In this document: positions 1 through 6,675 of the stretch, piece after piece
How the letters are laid out: the number at the start of each line of letters is the position of its first letter
Position numbering within the stretch: the stretch's first letter is position 1
NCBI GenBank assembly: GCA_946645735.1
Contig: CAMPCK010000014.1
Coordinates: 1 to 9,977 of the forward strand
Length of the DNA stretch: 9,977 nucleotides
Origin: an uncultured Clostridia bacterium
GTDB taxonomy: Bacteria > Bacillota_A > Clostridia > Peptostreptococcales > Anaerovoracaceae
Direction: 5' to 3'
The notes under the pieces: generated by a model
Databases searched by the model: none
The model's input: the letters and a program-made list of their open reading frames with translations, nothing else
What the model was told of the DNA's origin: nothing
Position numbers and translations under genes: made by a program

Positions 1-599
1 CATCGAAATCCGGACTCCTCACTCTGTCCGGAACAAAAATCACCGAATCCATAAGACGCAGCCTTCCCATCCAGGACGGCTTCGCAAAATTCCTTGACCT
101 GGACAGAGCCTTCACCGTAAACCGCATACCCACTTCCGACGGAAAAGAACTGGTTCTCATCAACCTGCACCTTTCCGCATATACAACGGATGACACCATA
201 GTTACCAGACAGCTTGAAATGCTTAGCGGCGTCATCACCGAAGAATACCAGAAAGGAAATTACGTGATCGCAGGCGGCGACTTCAACATGGACCTTCTTC
301 AGGATTCCGGCTCCATATTCGGAGTATCCGGCGAGGACTTCAGCTGGGCTCAGCCCTTCCCTCTCTCAACGGTTCCCGAAGGCGTGACACTTGTGGCACC
401 CTATGATGAAGCAAACCCTGTACCTTCCTGCAGAAATGCAGACTCACCCTGGAATCCGGAGACAAACTTCCAGATCACCATCGACGGCTTCCTCGTAACG
501 GACAACGTCAAGGTAGAAAGCTGCGAAGTAACAGACCAGCAGTTCGCCTACTCAGACCACCAGCCAGTACAGCTCAAGTTCACACTTTTAAGCGAATAA
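1..599 (+). CDS. Endonuclease/exonuclease/phosphatase (EEP) family protein, 3' part only
   Basis: This is the C-terminal 198 residues of a larger protein; the frame is open to the left edge, with its first full codon at position 3. Three EEP-fold motifs occur in the expected order: an N-L-H-L-S motif (His at fragment residue 56), G-G-D-F-N-M-D (Asp 93, Asn 95, metal and phosphate handling) and a C-terminal S-D-H (Asp 185, His 186, catalytic dyad). These metal-dependent enzymes cleave phosphodiester or phosphomonoester bonds in nucleic acids, phospholipids or small molecules. The fragment does not reveal the substrate. The N-terminus, where a signal peptide or membrane anchor often lies in bacterial members, is outside the window. 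The ATG at 219 lies inside the domain and is not a start. The gene ends at a TAA and is followed 11 nt later by an intrinsic terminator. It converges on the aro operon. Confidence 0.85.
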   Translation, partial: SKSGLLTLSGTKITESIRRSLPIQDGFAKFLDLDRAFTVNRIPTSDGKELVLINLHLSAYTTDDTIVTRQLEMLSGVITEEYQKGNYVIAGGDFNMDLLQDSGSIFGVSGEDFSWAQPFPLSTVPEGVTLVAPYDEANPVPSCRNADSPWNPETNFQITIDGFLVTDNVKVESCEVTDQQFAYSDHQPVQLKFTLLSE

Positions 600-610
600 C
601 CCGAATGCCT

Positions 611-634
611 GCCCCGCCACCCGCGGGGCTTTTT
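611..634 (+). terminator. Intrinsic terminator of the EEP-family gene
   Basis: A 7-bp perfect GC stem (GCCCCGC at 611-617 with GCGGGGC at 623-629) closes a 5-nt loop and runs directly into five T residues at 630-634. It starts 11 nt after the stop codon of the upstream plus-strand gene. This is a textbook Rho-independent terminator. Confidence 0.92.
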
Positions 635-652
635 AGTTGCCTTACACCACAC

Positions 653-682
653 AAAAAACCTCTGCCGGCTGGCAGAGGTTTT
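653..682 (-). terminator. Intrinsic terminator of the aro operon
   Basis: A 12-bp perfect inverted repeat (655-666 with 671-682) has a 4-nt GGCT loop. Its arms begin and end in A/T runs, and read on the minus strand it is followed by a T run (653-658). It lies 10 nt past the stop of the aro fusion gene. The symmetric A and T runs mean it could also act on the plus strand as a second stop after the EEP gene. Confidence 0.9.
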
Positions 683-692
683 GCTGCTTTTG

Positions 693-3233
693 TTATATTA
701 TTTTATCCACTATCTCGTCGGTTCTTAAGCCGTCGATTGCGATCTCTTCGTCTGCCCAGCTTCTGTACATGGGAAGTCTCATTTCGTAGAGTCTTTCCAC
801 TCCTATGGCCTGGCTGACGGGTCTTCCGATGGTGGGAAGGTCCTCAGGAGATTTATTGAGGAATACAAGACGTCCGTTTTCTGCAAGTGAGTAGTAATTC
901 TCTTCGCGGTTTACGATTCCGCCTCCCGTGGAGATTACCGCTCCCGTCATCTGGCCCAGTTCCTGGGCAACAGCGCATTCAAGATCTCTGAAATAATCCT
1001 CACCTTCATCCCTGAAGATCTCGGGGATGCTTCTTCCGTCCCTCATTTCGATCATCTGGTCCATATCGTAGAACTCTCTTCCCAGTTCGTCAGCGACTTT
1101 CTGACCTATGTGGGATTTTCCTACTCCCGGCATTCCGATGAGGACGATGTTCTCCCTGCCGCGTCTGATATCCGCAGTAACCTTTGCAGCAATGGCATCC
1201 TTGTCGTCAAAGCTCAGGGTCGTGAAGAGCATGGATGAATATATTCCCTGCCATACAAGCATTTCAAGGCCCCCAATTGCGTCTATGAGCGACTTTTGTG
1301 CCTGGATGGTAAAGTTGGTCCTGAAGGGATTGTATACCACGTCAATGGCCCATTTAAGTTTTGGGAAACTTCCCGGGCTTACCACGGACACCCCGGTCTC
1401 GGGATACATACCAACGGGAGTGGTGTTCACCATGATCTCGCAGTCTCTGTTTTCCTTTATGGCTGCTCCTTCGGAGATTGCCTTATGGCTCAGCACGTGA
1501 ACTTCCGCAGCTCCCTTGTCAAAGAGCACCTGGGTGACAGCCTTGGATGCTCCGCCGTTTCCGAGAACAAGGCACTTCATGCCCTTTACATCGGCGTCAT
1601 TCTTTTCCAGGAGTTTTTTGAATCCGAAGTAGTCTGTATTGAATCCCTTAAGCTTGCCGTTTCTTCTTACGATAGTGTTGACGGCACCTATGGCTTCTGC
1701 CTCAAGTGACAGCTCATCAAGGTATTTCATTACCTCCTGCTTGTAAGGTATGGTAACGTTCAAGCCTGCCCAGGTTCCGTTTCTGATGAAGTCTTCCAGT
1801 TCTTCCGGTTCCTTTTCGAAAAGTGTATATCCATAGCTGTGGCCTGTTTCACTTCCAATGAGTTCGTGAAGTTCGGGGCTTAAGCTGTGGGTAAGCTTTC
1901 TTCCGAGAAGTCCGAAGGGTGCGGACTGTTCTTTTCTGCTGACTTCCATGATCTTCATGAGGACTTCTTTCTCGTATTCCTCTTTTCCCTCAAGGATCTC
2001 AGCTTCTCTTCCCTCATCGAGAACGGGCAGGCCCTTCTCCAGTTTGATCCTGCCGATTTCCTTTACGGCATCCATCCTCTTTCTGAGGGCATCCAGTATA
2101 AGTTCATCCTGCTCGTCGATGACTTTTCTGAAGTCATTGAGGGTCACAGGCTTATTTTCCTCATGAACTGCGTGCTCTGTTTCTTCAGAAGCTTCTTCAG
2201 TCACTCCTTTAGCATCCAGAAGAGCATCGTAGATGGCAATGGCTGCAGCCGCTTCCACGCATGGAAGTGCGCGGTATACGATGCAGGGATCATGTCTTCC
2301 CTTGATCTCGATCTCAACAGGCTCCCCCGTCTTCATGTTGACGCTCCACTGCTTCTTGGAAATGGAAGGCGTGGGTTTGATGGCAGCCCTGAATACGATG
2401 GGCATGCCCGATGCGATTCCTCCAAGTATTCCTCCGTGATTGTTGGAAGAAGTCTGTACGTTGCCCTCTTCATCTATAACGAAGGGGTCGTTATTCATGG
2501 AGCCCAGCATTTTAGCTCCTCTGAATCCGGAGCCGAACTCGATTCCCTTAACGGCTGGGATGCCAAAAACAGCTCTTGAGATATATCCCTCGAGTCCGTC
2601 AAAATATGCATCTCCGCAGGAACCGGCCTTGACTCCCATGATGCCGCATTCGATAACTCCGCCTACAGAGTCACCTCTTGCCTTGGCAGCATCAACCACA
2701 TCTTCAAATCCCATGGGATCTTCTTCGCCGCCGATTTCTGTAATGTCGGTCATGATCTCGATCCCGTCCTTCTTAAGGATCTGCTTTACGATTCCTCCTG
2801 CAATGCAGAGGCCCACTGTCATACGGCCGCTGAACCTTCCGCCTCCTGAGGTATCCGTTTCTATTCCGTCCTTCATCATGGCGGTGAAATCCGCATGACC
2901 CGGTCTCGGAATATATTTAAGATCCTCATAGGCCGTAGGATCAACGTCCTTATTCATTACTTCAGCAGAAATGCAGCGTTTTACCACGATTCCGAATTCT
3001 CCGCCGAAGTTCACGACGCCCTCTTTCCAGATAACCTCGTCCGGTTCCTTTCTCTGAGTCGTCAGTTCTTTTGTATCCTCATTAAGAGCTGAACGCCTCC
3101 TGAGGAAGTCGTCCAGCTCTCTGTAATCTATTACCGTTCCTTCAGGAACTCCTTCGATGTCAACACGGACTGAAGGGCCATGGGATTCTCCCGCGATGGT
3201 AACCTTCAGATGTTCTCCGTAAGTACTTGCCAT
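693..3233 (-). CDS. Four-domain shikimate-pathway fusion: chorismate synthase, chorismate mutase, shikimate dehydrogenase, shikimate kinase
   Basis: This 846-residue cytosolic protein joins four enzymes. Residues 1-343 are FMN-dependent chorismate synthase (AroC): GESHG with His18, RPGHAD with His113, an NNHGGILGG block at 264-272 and RHDPC at 313-317. After an acidic linker (344-362), residues 363-437 are an AroQ-class chorismate mutase; Arg369, Arg386, Lys397, Asp406, Arg409, Glu410 and Gln436 match the E. coli active site. Residues 438-685 are shikimate dehydrogenase (AroE): HSLSP at 449-453, NVTIPYK with catalytic Lys498, AVNT at 517-520, Asp534, the nucleotide loop GNGGAS at 558-563 and NTTPVGM at 603-609. 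Residues 690-846 are shikimate kinase (AroK): Walker A GMPGVGKS at 700-707, Asp723/Asp725, Arg749, GGG at 770-772, Arg804 and Arg819. The start follows AGGAG at good spacing, 14 nt after aroB. All domains keep their key residues, so all are probably active. No stop or frameshift interrupts the frame. Confidence 0.96.
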   Translation of the reverse strand: MASTYGEHLKVTIAGESHGPSVRVDIEGVPEGTVIDYRELDDFLRRRSALNEDTKELTTQRKEPDEVIWKEGVVNFGGEFGIVVKRCISAEVMNKDVDPTAYEDLKYIPRPGHADFTAMMKDGIETDTSGGGRFSGRMTVGLCIAGGIVKQILKKDGIEIMTDITEIGGEEDPMGFEDVVDAAKARGDSVGGVIECGIMGVKAGSCGDAYFDGLEGYISRAVFGIPAVKGIEFGSGFRGAKMLGSMNNDPFVIDEEGNVQTSSNNHGGILGGIASGMPIVFRAAIKPTPSISKKQWSVNMKTGEPVEIEIKGRHDPCIVYRALPCVEAAAAIAIYDALLDAKGVTEEASEETEHAVHEENKPVTLNDFRKVIDEQDELILDALRKRMDAVKEIGRIKLEKGLPVLDEGREAEILEGKEEYEKEVLMKIMEVSRKEQSAPFGLLGRKLTHSLSPELHELIGSETGHSYGYTLFEKEPEELEDFIRNGTWAGLNVTIPYKQEVMKYLDELSLEAEAIGAVNTIVRRNGKLKGFNTDYFGFKKLLEKNDADVKGMKCLVLGNGGASKAVTQVLFDKGAAEVHVLSHKAISEGAAIKENRDCEIMVNTTPVGMYPETGVSVVSPGSFPKLKWAIDVVYNPFRTNFTIQAQKSLIDAIGGLEMLVWQGIYSSMLFTTLSFDDKDAIAAKVTADIRRGRENIVLIGMPGVGKSHIGQKVADELGREFYDMDQMIEMRDGRSIPEIFRDEGEDYFRDLECAVAQELGQMTGAVISTGGGIVNREENYYSLAENGRLVFLNKSPEDLPTIGRPVSQAIGVERLYEMRLPMYRSWADEEIAIDGLRTDEIVDKII

Positions 3234-3247
3234 AATATTTCTCCTGT

Positions 3248-4306
3248 TTATTCAGTAAGCCACTTTCTGATTTCGCTCACTTTAACTTTCATCAATACGC
3301 ACAATCCGAACCTTTCGGGAACTACCAGGGTAATGAGTTCTCCTCTTACCTTTTTGTCCTTTTCAACATATCCCGTCAGGGCATTGAGATTATACGGACA
3401 TCTCCATTCAAGGCCGTGATCTGTCAATATGGAAATCAGTCTTGCAAGAGTTCCTGATTCGGTTATTCCCTTATTCTCCGCGATTCTTGTAATGAGCACC
3501 ATGCCCATGGCCACAGCCTGGCCGTGATGGATCTTATAGTCTGATTCCTCTTCTATGGCGTGTCCCAGAGTATGTCCCAGATTAAGGATATTTCTCGGTC
3601 CCTCATCCCTTTCATCAGATTCCACAATCCCTGCCTTTATCTGTATGCACCTCTTTATGATCTCTACAAGATATTCTTCATCGCTTCTGTTTTTAAGAAG
3701 GGATTTCTTCTCCAGCATCTCCACCATGGAAGAATCTCCTATGATCCCTATCTTGATTATCTCAGAGCAGCCTGCACTGAAGACTTCATCGTCAAGGGCT
3801 GAAAGGAATCTTGTATCTATGGCAACGAGACAGGGCTGATAGAAGGTCCCTATGACATTCTTTATGTCTCCGAGATTCAGGGCGTTCTTGCCGCCTACAG
3901 AGGCATCGCATGCTGCGAGAAGCGTAGTCGGAAGCTGCACCAGATCCACACCTCTCTTGTATGTGGATGCTACGAATCCGGCCAAGTCCATAACCGTTCC
4001 TCCGCCGATTCCGAAGACCGCATCAGATCTGGAGAGATTGAAGTCTCCCATGATCTTCATAACCTTCTCGTAGGTCTCTATGGTCTTGGCGTTTTCCCCG
4101 CCTTCCACGGAGACCGCCATGACTTCCCTTCCGTCCTTCTCAATGGCATTCCCTATTTCTGCCACATAACCGGAGAATACCGCTTCGTCCCAGAGAAGCA
4201 CTATTTTTTTGCAGCTGTCAGGCAGGCGGCTCACTATTTCATCCGTAAGCTTGTTTCCTATGAGAACATCATAGGGTCTGACAGTTCTGACTCTTACTTT
4301 TTCCAT
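3248..4306 (-). CDS. aroB: 3-dehydroquinate synthase
   Basis: AroB converts DAHP to 3-dehydroquinate, step 2 of the shikimate pathway, using NAD and a divalent metal. The 352-residue length is normal. Visible motifs are the NAD-binding GGGTVMDLAGF at 101-111, PTTLLA followed by D-A-S-V-G-G-K-N at 126-141, and metal ligands Glu182 (in SEIIKIG), His245 (in LNLGHTLGHA) and His261 (in HHGQAVAMGM). The 16-residue spacing of the two His ligands fits the family. A D-K-K at 317-319 completes the active site. The ATG directly abuts the TAA of the response regulator upstream, with GAGG just before it inside the regulator's last codons, so translation is probably coupled. The downstream fusion gene supplies steps 4, 5 and 7. 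Nothing is missing or truncated. Confidence 0.97.
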   Translation of the reverse strand: MEKVRVRTVRPYDVLIGNKLTDEIVSRLPDSCKKIVLLWDEAVFSGYVAEIGNAIEKDGREVMAVSVEGGENAKTIETYEKVMKIMGDFNLSRSDAVFGIGGGTVMDLAGFVASTYKRGVDLVQLPTTLLAACDASVGGKNALNLGDIKNVIGTFYQPCLVAIDTRFLSALDDEVFSAGCSEIIKIGIIGDSSMVEMLEKKSLLKNRSDEEYLVEIIKRCIQIKAGIVESDERDEGPRNILNLGHTLGHAIEEESDYKIHHGQAVAMGMVLITRIAENKGITESGTLARLISILTDHGLEWRCPYNLNALTGYVEKDKKVRGELITLVVPERFGLCVLMKVKVSEIRKWLTE

Positions 4307-5014
4307 TTATCCCTCATCCTCAATCATTCTGTATCCAACTCCAAGCTCGGTAAAGATGTACTCCGGCTCCCCCGGGTTGGATTCAATCTTTCTTCTGATA
4401 TTGGCCATATTTACTCTCAGGATCCTGTTGTTGTCTCCTGCATAGGGTCCCCAGATCTGGTTGATCAGAGAATCGTATGTTATGACCTTACCTGAATTCT
4501 GTGCAAGATATGACACGATCTTGTATTCAACCCTTGTGAGATGAATTTCTTCTCCTTTAAGGATAATACGTCTTTTATCAAAATCAACCACGAGATCCTT
4601 TGCTTTGTAAGGCCTGGTCTCAAGTGAGCTTCCCGTGTTCATCTTGTTGCTGTGTCTTAAAGCAGTTCTGATTCTTGCAAGAAGTTCGCTGGTACCGAAG
4701 GGCTTGGTGATATAGTCGTCGGCTCCGGAGTCCAGAGCCTCTACCTTCTCCCTCTCCTGAGTTCTTGCTGATATGACTATGATGGGCATGCTGGACCACT
4801 TTCTGGTCTCTCTTATGATCTCATTTCCGTCCATGTCGGGAAGTCCGAGATCCAGAAGGACCATATCCGGAAGGGCCGATGTAATGGCTGCCAGCCCTTC
4901 TTTTCCTGTGGAAGCCGCCATGACCTTATAGTCATTTATCTCAAGGGTCCTTGAAATAAAATCACATATGCTTTTCTCGTCTTCAATAACCAGTACTGAA
5001 ATTCTCTGATACAT
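4307..5014 (-). CDS. OmpR/KdpE-type response regulator
   Basis: This 235-residue DNA-binding response regulator has a receiver domain at about residues 4-120: acidic pair Glu11/Asp12, phospho-acceptor Asp55 (in LLDLGLPDMDG), switch Ser82 and Lys104 in the YITKPF motif. A winged-helix OmpR/PhoB DNA-binding domain follows at about 135-231, with the typical recognition helix region around V-N-M-A-N-I-R-R-K and the C-terminal TELGVGYRM. It is closest in style to KdpE. Its start lies inside the 3' end of the kinase gene (32-nt overlap) behind a GAGG ribosome binding site, so the two are coupled. Its stop touches the aroB start. The target is unknown. In KdpE relatives the target is a potassium uptake operon, but no kdp or trk gene lies here, and the cotranscribed genes are shikimate enzymes. 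Confidence 0.95.
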   Translation of the reverse strand: MYQRISVLVIEDEKSICDFISRTLEINDYKVMAASTGKEGLAAITSALPDMVLLDLGLPDMDGNEIIRETRKWSSMPIIVISARTQEREKVEALDSGADDYITKPFGTSELLARIRTALRHSNKMNTGSSLETRPYKAKDLVVDFDKRRIILKGEEIHLTRVEYKIVSYLAQNSGKVITYDSLINQIWGPYAGDNNRILRVNMANIRRKIESNPGEPEYIFTELGVGYRMIEDEG

Positions 5015-6137
5015 CCTCTATATCCTCCATGTTTACGGGCAGGCTGAATATGAGTTCCGCCCCGTCCTCGTGGTTTAAAGCTTTTATGTTTCCTTCATGG
5101 GCGAGAACAATGGTCTTACAGATCGAAAGGCCTATTCCCATTCCTTTGTATCCGTCGGAGCTTACCTGCTCCCTGTTATATCCTTCTCCGTCAAAAATGG
5201 TCTCGAGTCTGTCGGGATCGATTCCTCTTCCGTAATCTCTTATGGAGAATACGACATGGTCTCCGTCTTTAGACACGTTGAGTTCCAGAGGCTTCGTACT
5301 TCCCGAATGGACCTTGGCATTGTGAAGGATATTGATTATTACCTGCTGGATAAGCATGGCATCCATATCGGCCATGACTGGTTCATCGGGAACCTTTACA
5401 ATTACCTCTGTTCCCGGGAAGCGCTTCCTGAACTGCATTACGGCAGCGGACACGACTTCGTCCACCATTTCAGGAGTTTTGTTTACCCTGGAATTCTGGT
5501 CATCCATTCTGGTTACTGACAAAAGATTTTCCACCATATTGAGCAGCCACCTGGCATCCTGATCTATATCCTTTACGATCTCCAGCTTCTCCTCATCCGA
5601 CATGGAACTTCCGTTTTCGATAACAGATTCACTGTTTCCGATGATCCCCGTAAGAGGTGTCCTCAGGTCATGAGAAACGGCTCTTAAGAGATTGGCTCTC
5701 ATCTTTTCCTTTTCAGCTTCCATCAGTTTCTTTTCCTGGGCAGACAAAAGATCCTGCTGAGCTTTGAGAGCAGAGCTGGATACAGATGTAAAGAGACTTA
5801 TTACCAGCATCCCGAGGAAAGTTACCTGATAACCTTCGATACTGAAATTTATGGTTCCGTAGGGATAAGTGAAAAAGAAATTAACCGAAAGAACCGCGCA
5901 GACCGCATAGACTATGCCATAAAGATATCCTTCTGTATATCTGGCAGCTATGAAGGCTCCTATGGTATACAGCATGGCAATGTTAAGGGTCGGGTCTGAC
6001 GCCGTCTTAAGGAAGAAGAAGGAAACTATGGTAACGGAAACAAAAGACGCAAGAGTAATAATGAAATCCTTTCGTCCCACCGCCAGAAGCTTGACTCTTC
6101 CTCTTATTGAATTTGGCTTTTTGTCATTCTTATACAT
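4983..6137 (-). CDS. KdpD-like membrane sensor histidine kinase, short form
   Basis: This 384-residue kinase has a DUF4118/KdpD-type membrane region at about 22-121, with roughly four hydrophobic segments (24-43, 51-65, 70-90, 104-121) and the family's NFFFTYPYGT signature at 86-95. A charged, probably helical linker follows at 122-150. The HisKA domain has phospho-acceptor His156 (in SHDLRTPL) and the HATPase domain has an N box with Asn273, G1 at D-Y-G-R-G (301-305) and G2 at G-M-G-I-G-L (332-337). Full KdpD proteins carry a large N-terminal KdpD plus USP-like sensor region, absent here. In the N box the Lys normally three residues after the Asn is Val276, with a Lys one position earlier. 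An in-frame TAA sits 6 nt before the ATG, so no longer start is possible. No Shine-Dalgarno is seen at usable spacing. It is cotranscribed with the regulator, aroB and the aro fusion; the signal sensed is unknown. Confidence 0.93.
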   Translation of the reverse strand: MYKNDKKPNSIRGRVKLLAVGRKDFIITLASFVSVTIVSFFFLKTASDPTLNIAMLYTIGAFIAARYTEGYLYGIVYAVCAVLSVNFFFTYPYGTINFSIEGYQVTFLGMLVISLFTSVSSSALKAQQDLLSAQEKKLMEAEKEKMRANLLRAVSHDLRTPLTGIIGNSESVIENGSSMSDEEKLEIVKDIDQDARWLLNMVENLLSVTRMDDQNSRVNKTPEMVDEVVSAAVMQFRKRFPGTEVIVKVPDEPVMADMDAMLIQQVIINILHNAKVHSGSTKPLELNVSKDGDHVVFSIRDYGRGIDPDRLETIFDGEGYNREQVSSDGYKGMGIGLSICKTIVLAHEGNIKALNHEDGAELIFSLPVNMEDIEDVSENFSTGY

Positions 6138-6143
6138 ATTTTA

Positions 6144-6172
6144 ATTGTAGTTTAAAACCCTCTGCTGTTCAA
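6144..6172 (-). promoter_or_regulatory. Predicted sigma-A promoter of the kinase-regulator-aro operon
   Basis: On the minus strand there is a -35 box TTGAAC (6172-6167), a 17-nt spacer and a -10 box TACAAT (6149-6144; 5 of 6 consensus). Six bases follow, and then the A of the kinase ATG at 6137 falls at the usual +1 position. This is the only good promoter-like site I see between the HU terminator and the kinase start. It has not been tested, and AT-rich sequence yields chance matches. Confidence 0.55.
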
Positions 6173-6253
6173 GTTTATTTTGTGCAAAAAACTGAAGCTA
6201 CGGATCAGAAAACAACAAAACGGCGTAAAACCGCTTCCATAAACACGGACAGC

Positions 6254-6277
6254 AAAAAACGGCAGGTAAACCTGCCG
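6254..6277 (-). terminator. Intrinsic terminator after the HU gene
   Basis: Read on the minus strand, a perfect 7-bp stem (6277-6271 with 6266-6260, CGGCAGG/CCTGCCG) with a 4-nt loop runs into six T residues (6259-6254). It lies 24 nt past the HU stop codon and separates HU from the kinase/aro unit. Confidence 0.92.
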
Positions 6278-6301
6278 CTTTACTGACTTATTAAATATCG
6301 C

Positions 6302-6577
6302 TTATTTGTTTACAGCTTCCTTTAAAGCCTTGCCAGCCTTGAATGCGGGCTTTGTGCATGCTTCGATCTTAACAGCCTTGCCGGTCTGAGGGTTCTTACC
6401 CATTCTTTCAGCCTGCTTTCTTGTTTCGAAAGTACCGAATCCGATAAGCTGAACCTTATCACCCTTTACAAGTGCATCTTCGATAGCTGCGAATGTAGCT
6501 CCTACTGCTGCTGTAGCGTCTTTCTTTGTAAGTCCTGCTGCTTCTGCAACTTTAGCGATTAATTCTGTCTTATTCAT
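6302..6577 (-). CDS. HU family nucleoid-associated DNA-binding protein
   Basis: This 91-residue HU protein is a homodimeric histone-like factor that bends and compacts DNA in the nucleoid. The N-terminal helical part begins [10 protein letters not shown]. It is followed by the signature G-F-G-T-F-E at 46-51, the DNA-binding arm with K-N-P-Q-T-G at 61-66 (Pro63 is the intercalating proline) and the C-terminal F-K-A-G-K-A-L-K at 79-86. The frame stays open upstream to 6679. However, the ATG at 6577 gives the standard family N-terminus and lies 9 nt from a strong GGAGGAG, so it is the real start; the upstream frame overlaps the promoter. The gene has its own promoter and terminator and is probably expressed strongly alone. 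Cys74 near the C-terminus is unusual but not at a known functional site. Confidence 0.96.
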   Translation of the reverse strand: MNKTELIAKVAEAAGLTKKDATAAVGATFAAIEDALVKGDKVQLIGFGTFETRKQAERMGKNPQTGKAVKIEACTKPAFKAGKALKEAVNK

Positions 6578-6586
6578 GGTAAATAT

Positions 6587-6593
6587 CTCCTCC
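6587..6593 (-). promoter_or_regulatory. Strong ribosome binding site that fixes the HU start
   Basis: GGAGGAG on the minus strand, 9 nt before the ATG at 6577, is a near-perfect Shine-Dalgarno. It rules out the longer upstream reading of this frame, which has no ribosome binding site. Confidence 0.9.
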
Positions 6594-6620
6594 CATAAAG
6601 TATATATTAAAGTCAATATG

Positions 6621-6649
6621 ATAATATCACAGGCCTTGCTCAATGTCAA
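6621..6649 (-). promoter_or_regulatory. Strong sigma-A promoter of the HU gene
   Basis: A perfect -35 box TTGACA (6649-6644), a 17-nt spacer and -10 box TATTAT (6626-6621) predict transcription from about 6614, giving a leader of about 37 nt with the GGAGGAG site inside it. The match is as strong as expected for an abundant nucleoid protein. It begins 27 nt after the MFS gene ends. Confidence 0.88.
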
Positions 6650-6675
6650 TTGAAAACGCAAAAAACATAGATTTT

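Noticed and set aside
1887..2579. A 230-codon plus-strand open frame opposite the aro fusion gene
   Set aside because: It is antisense to the AroC, AroQ and AroE coding sequence, resembles no protein family, and lies opposite a clearly real gene. It is a shadow of codon bias.
2440..2898. A 152-codon plus-strand open frame opposite the AroC domain
   Set aside because: Its Pro/Ser-rich composition is typical of an antisense shadow, and the minus strand is unambiguously chorismate synthase.
4983..6137. The kinase and regulator as the potassium-responsive KdpD/KdpE system proper
   Set aside because: The kinase lacks the N-terminal KdpD and USP-like region and no kdpFABC genes are present. Only the DUF4118 membrane region and the regulator style support kinship, so I gave no kdp gene symbols.
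6182..6237. Possible extra minus-strand hairpin (GAAGC at 6237-6233 with GCTTC at 6198-6194) followed by a T run
   Set aside because: The stem is only 5 bp with a loop of about 34 nt, and the HU terminator at 6254-6277 already explains the site. It is probably chance in AT-rich sequence.
6598..6613. A second -35-like TTGACT inside the HU leader, close to 6614
   Set aside because: No -10 box lies 16-18 nt downstream; that position falls on the Shine-Dalgarno. The upstream promoter is a far better match.
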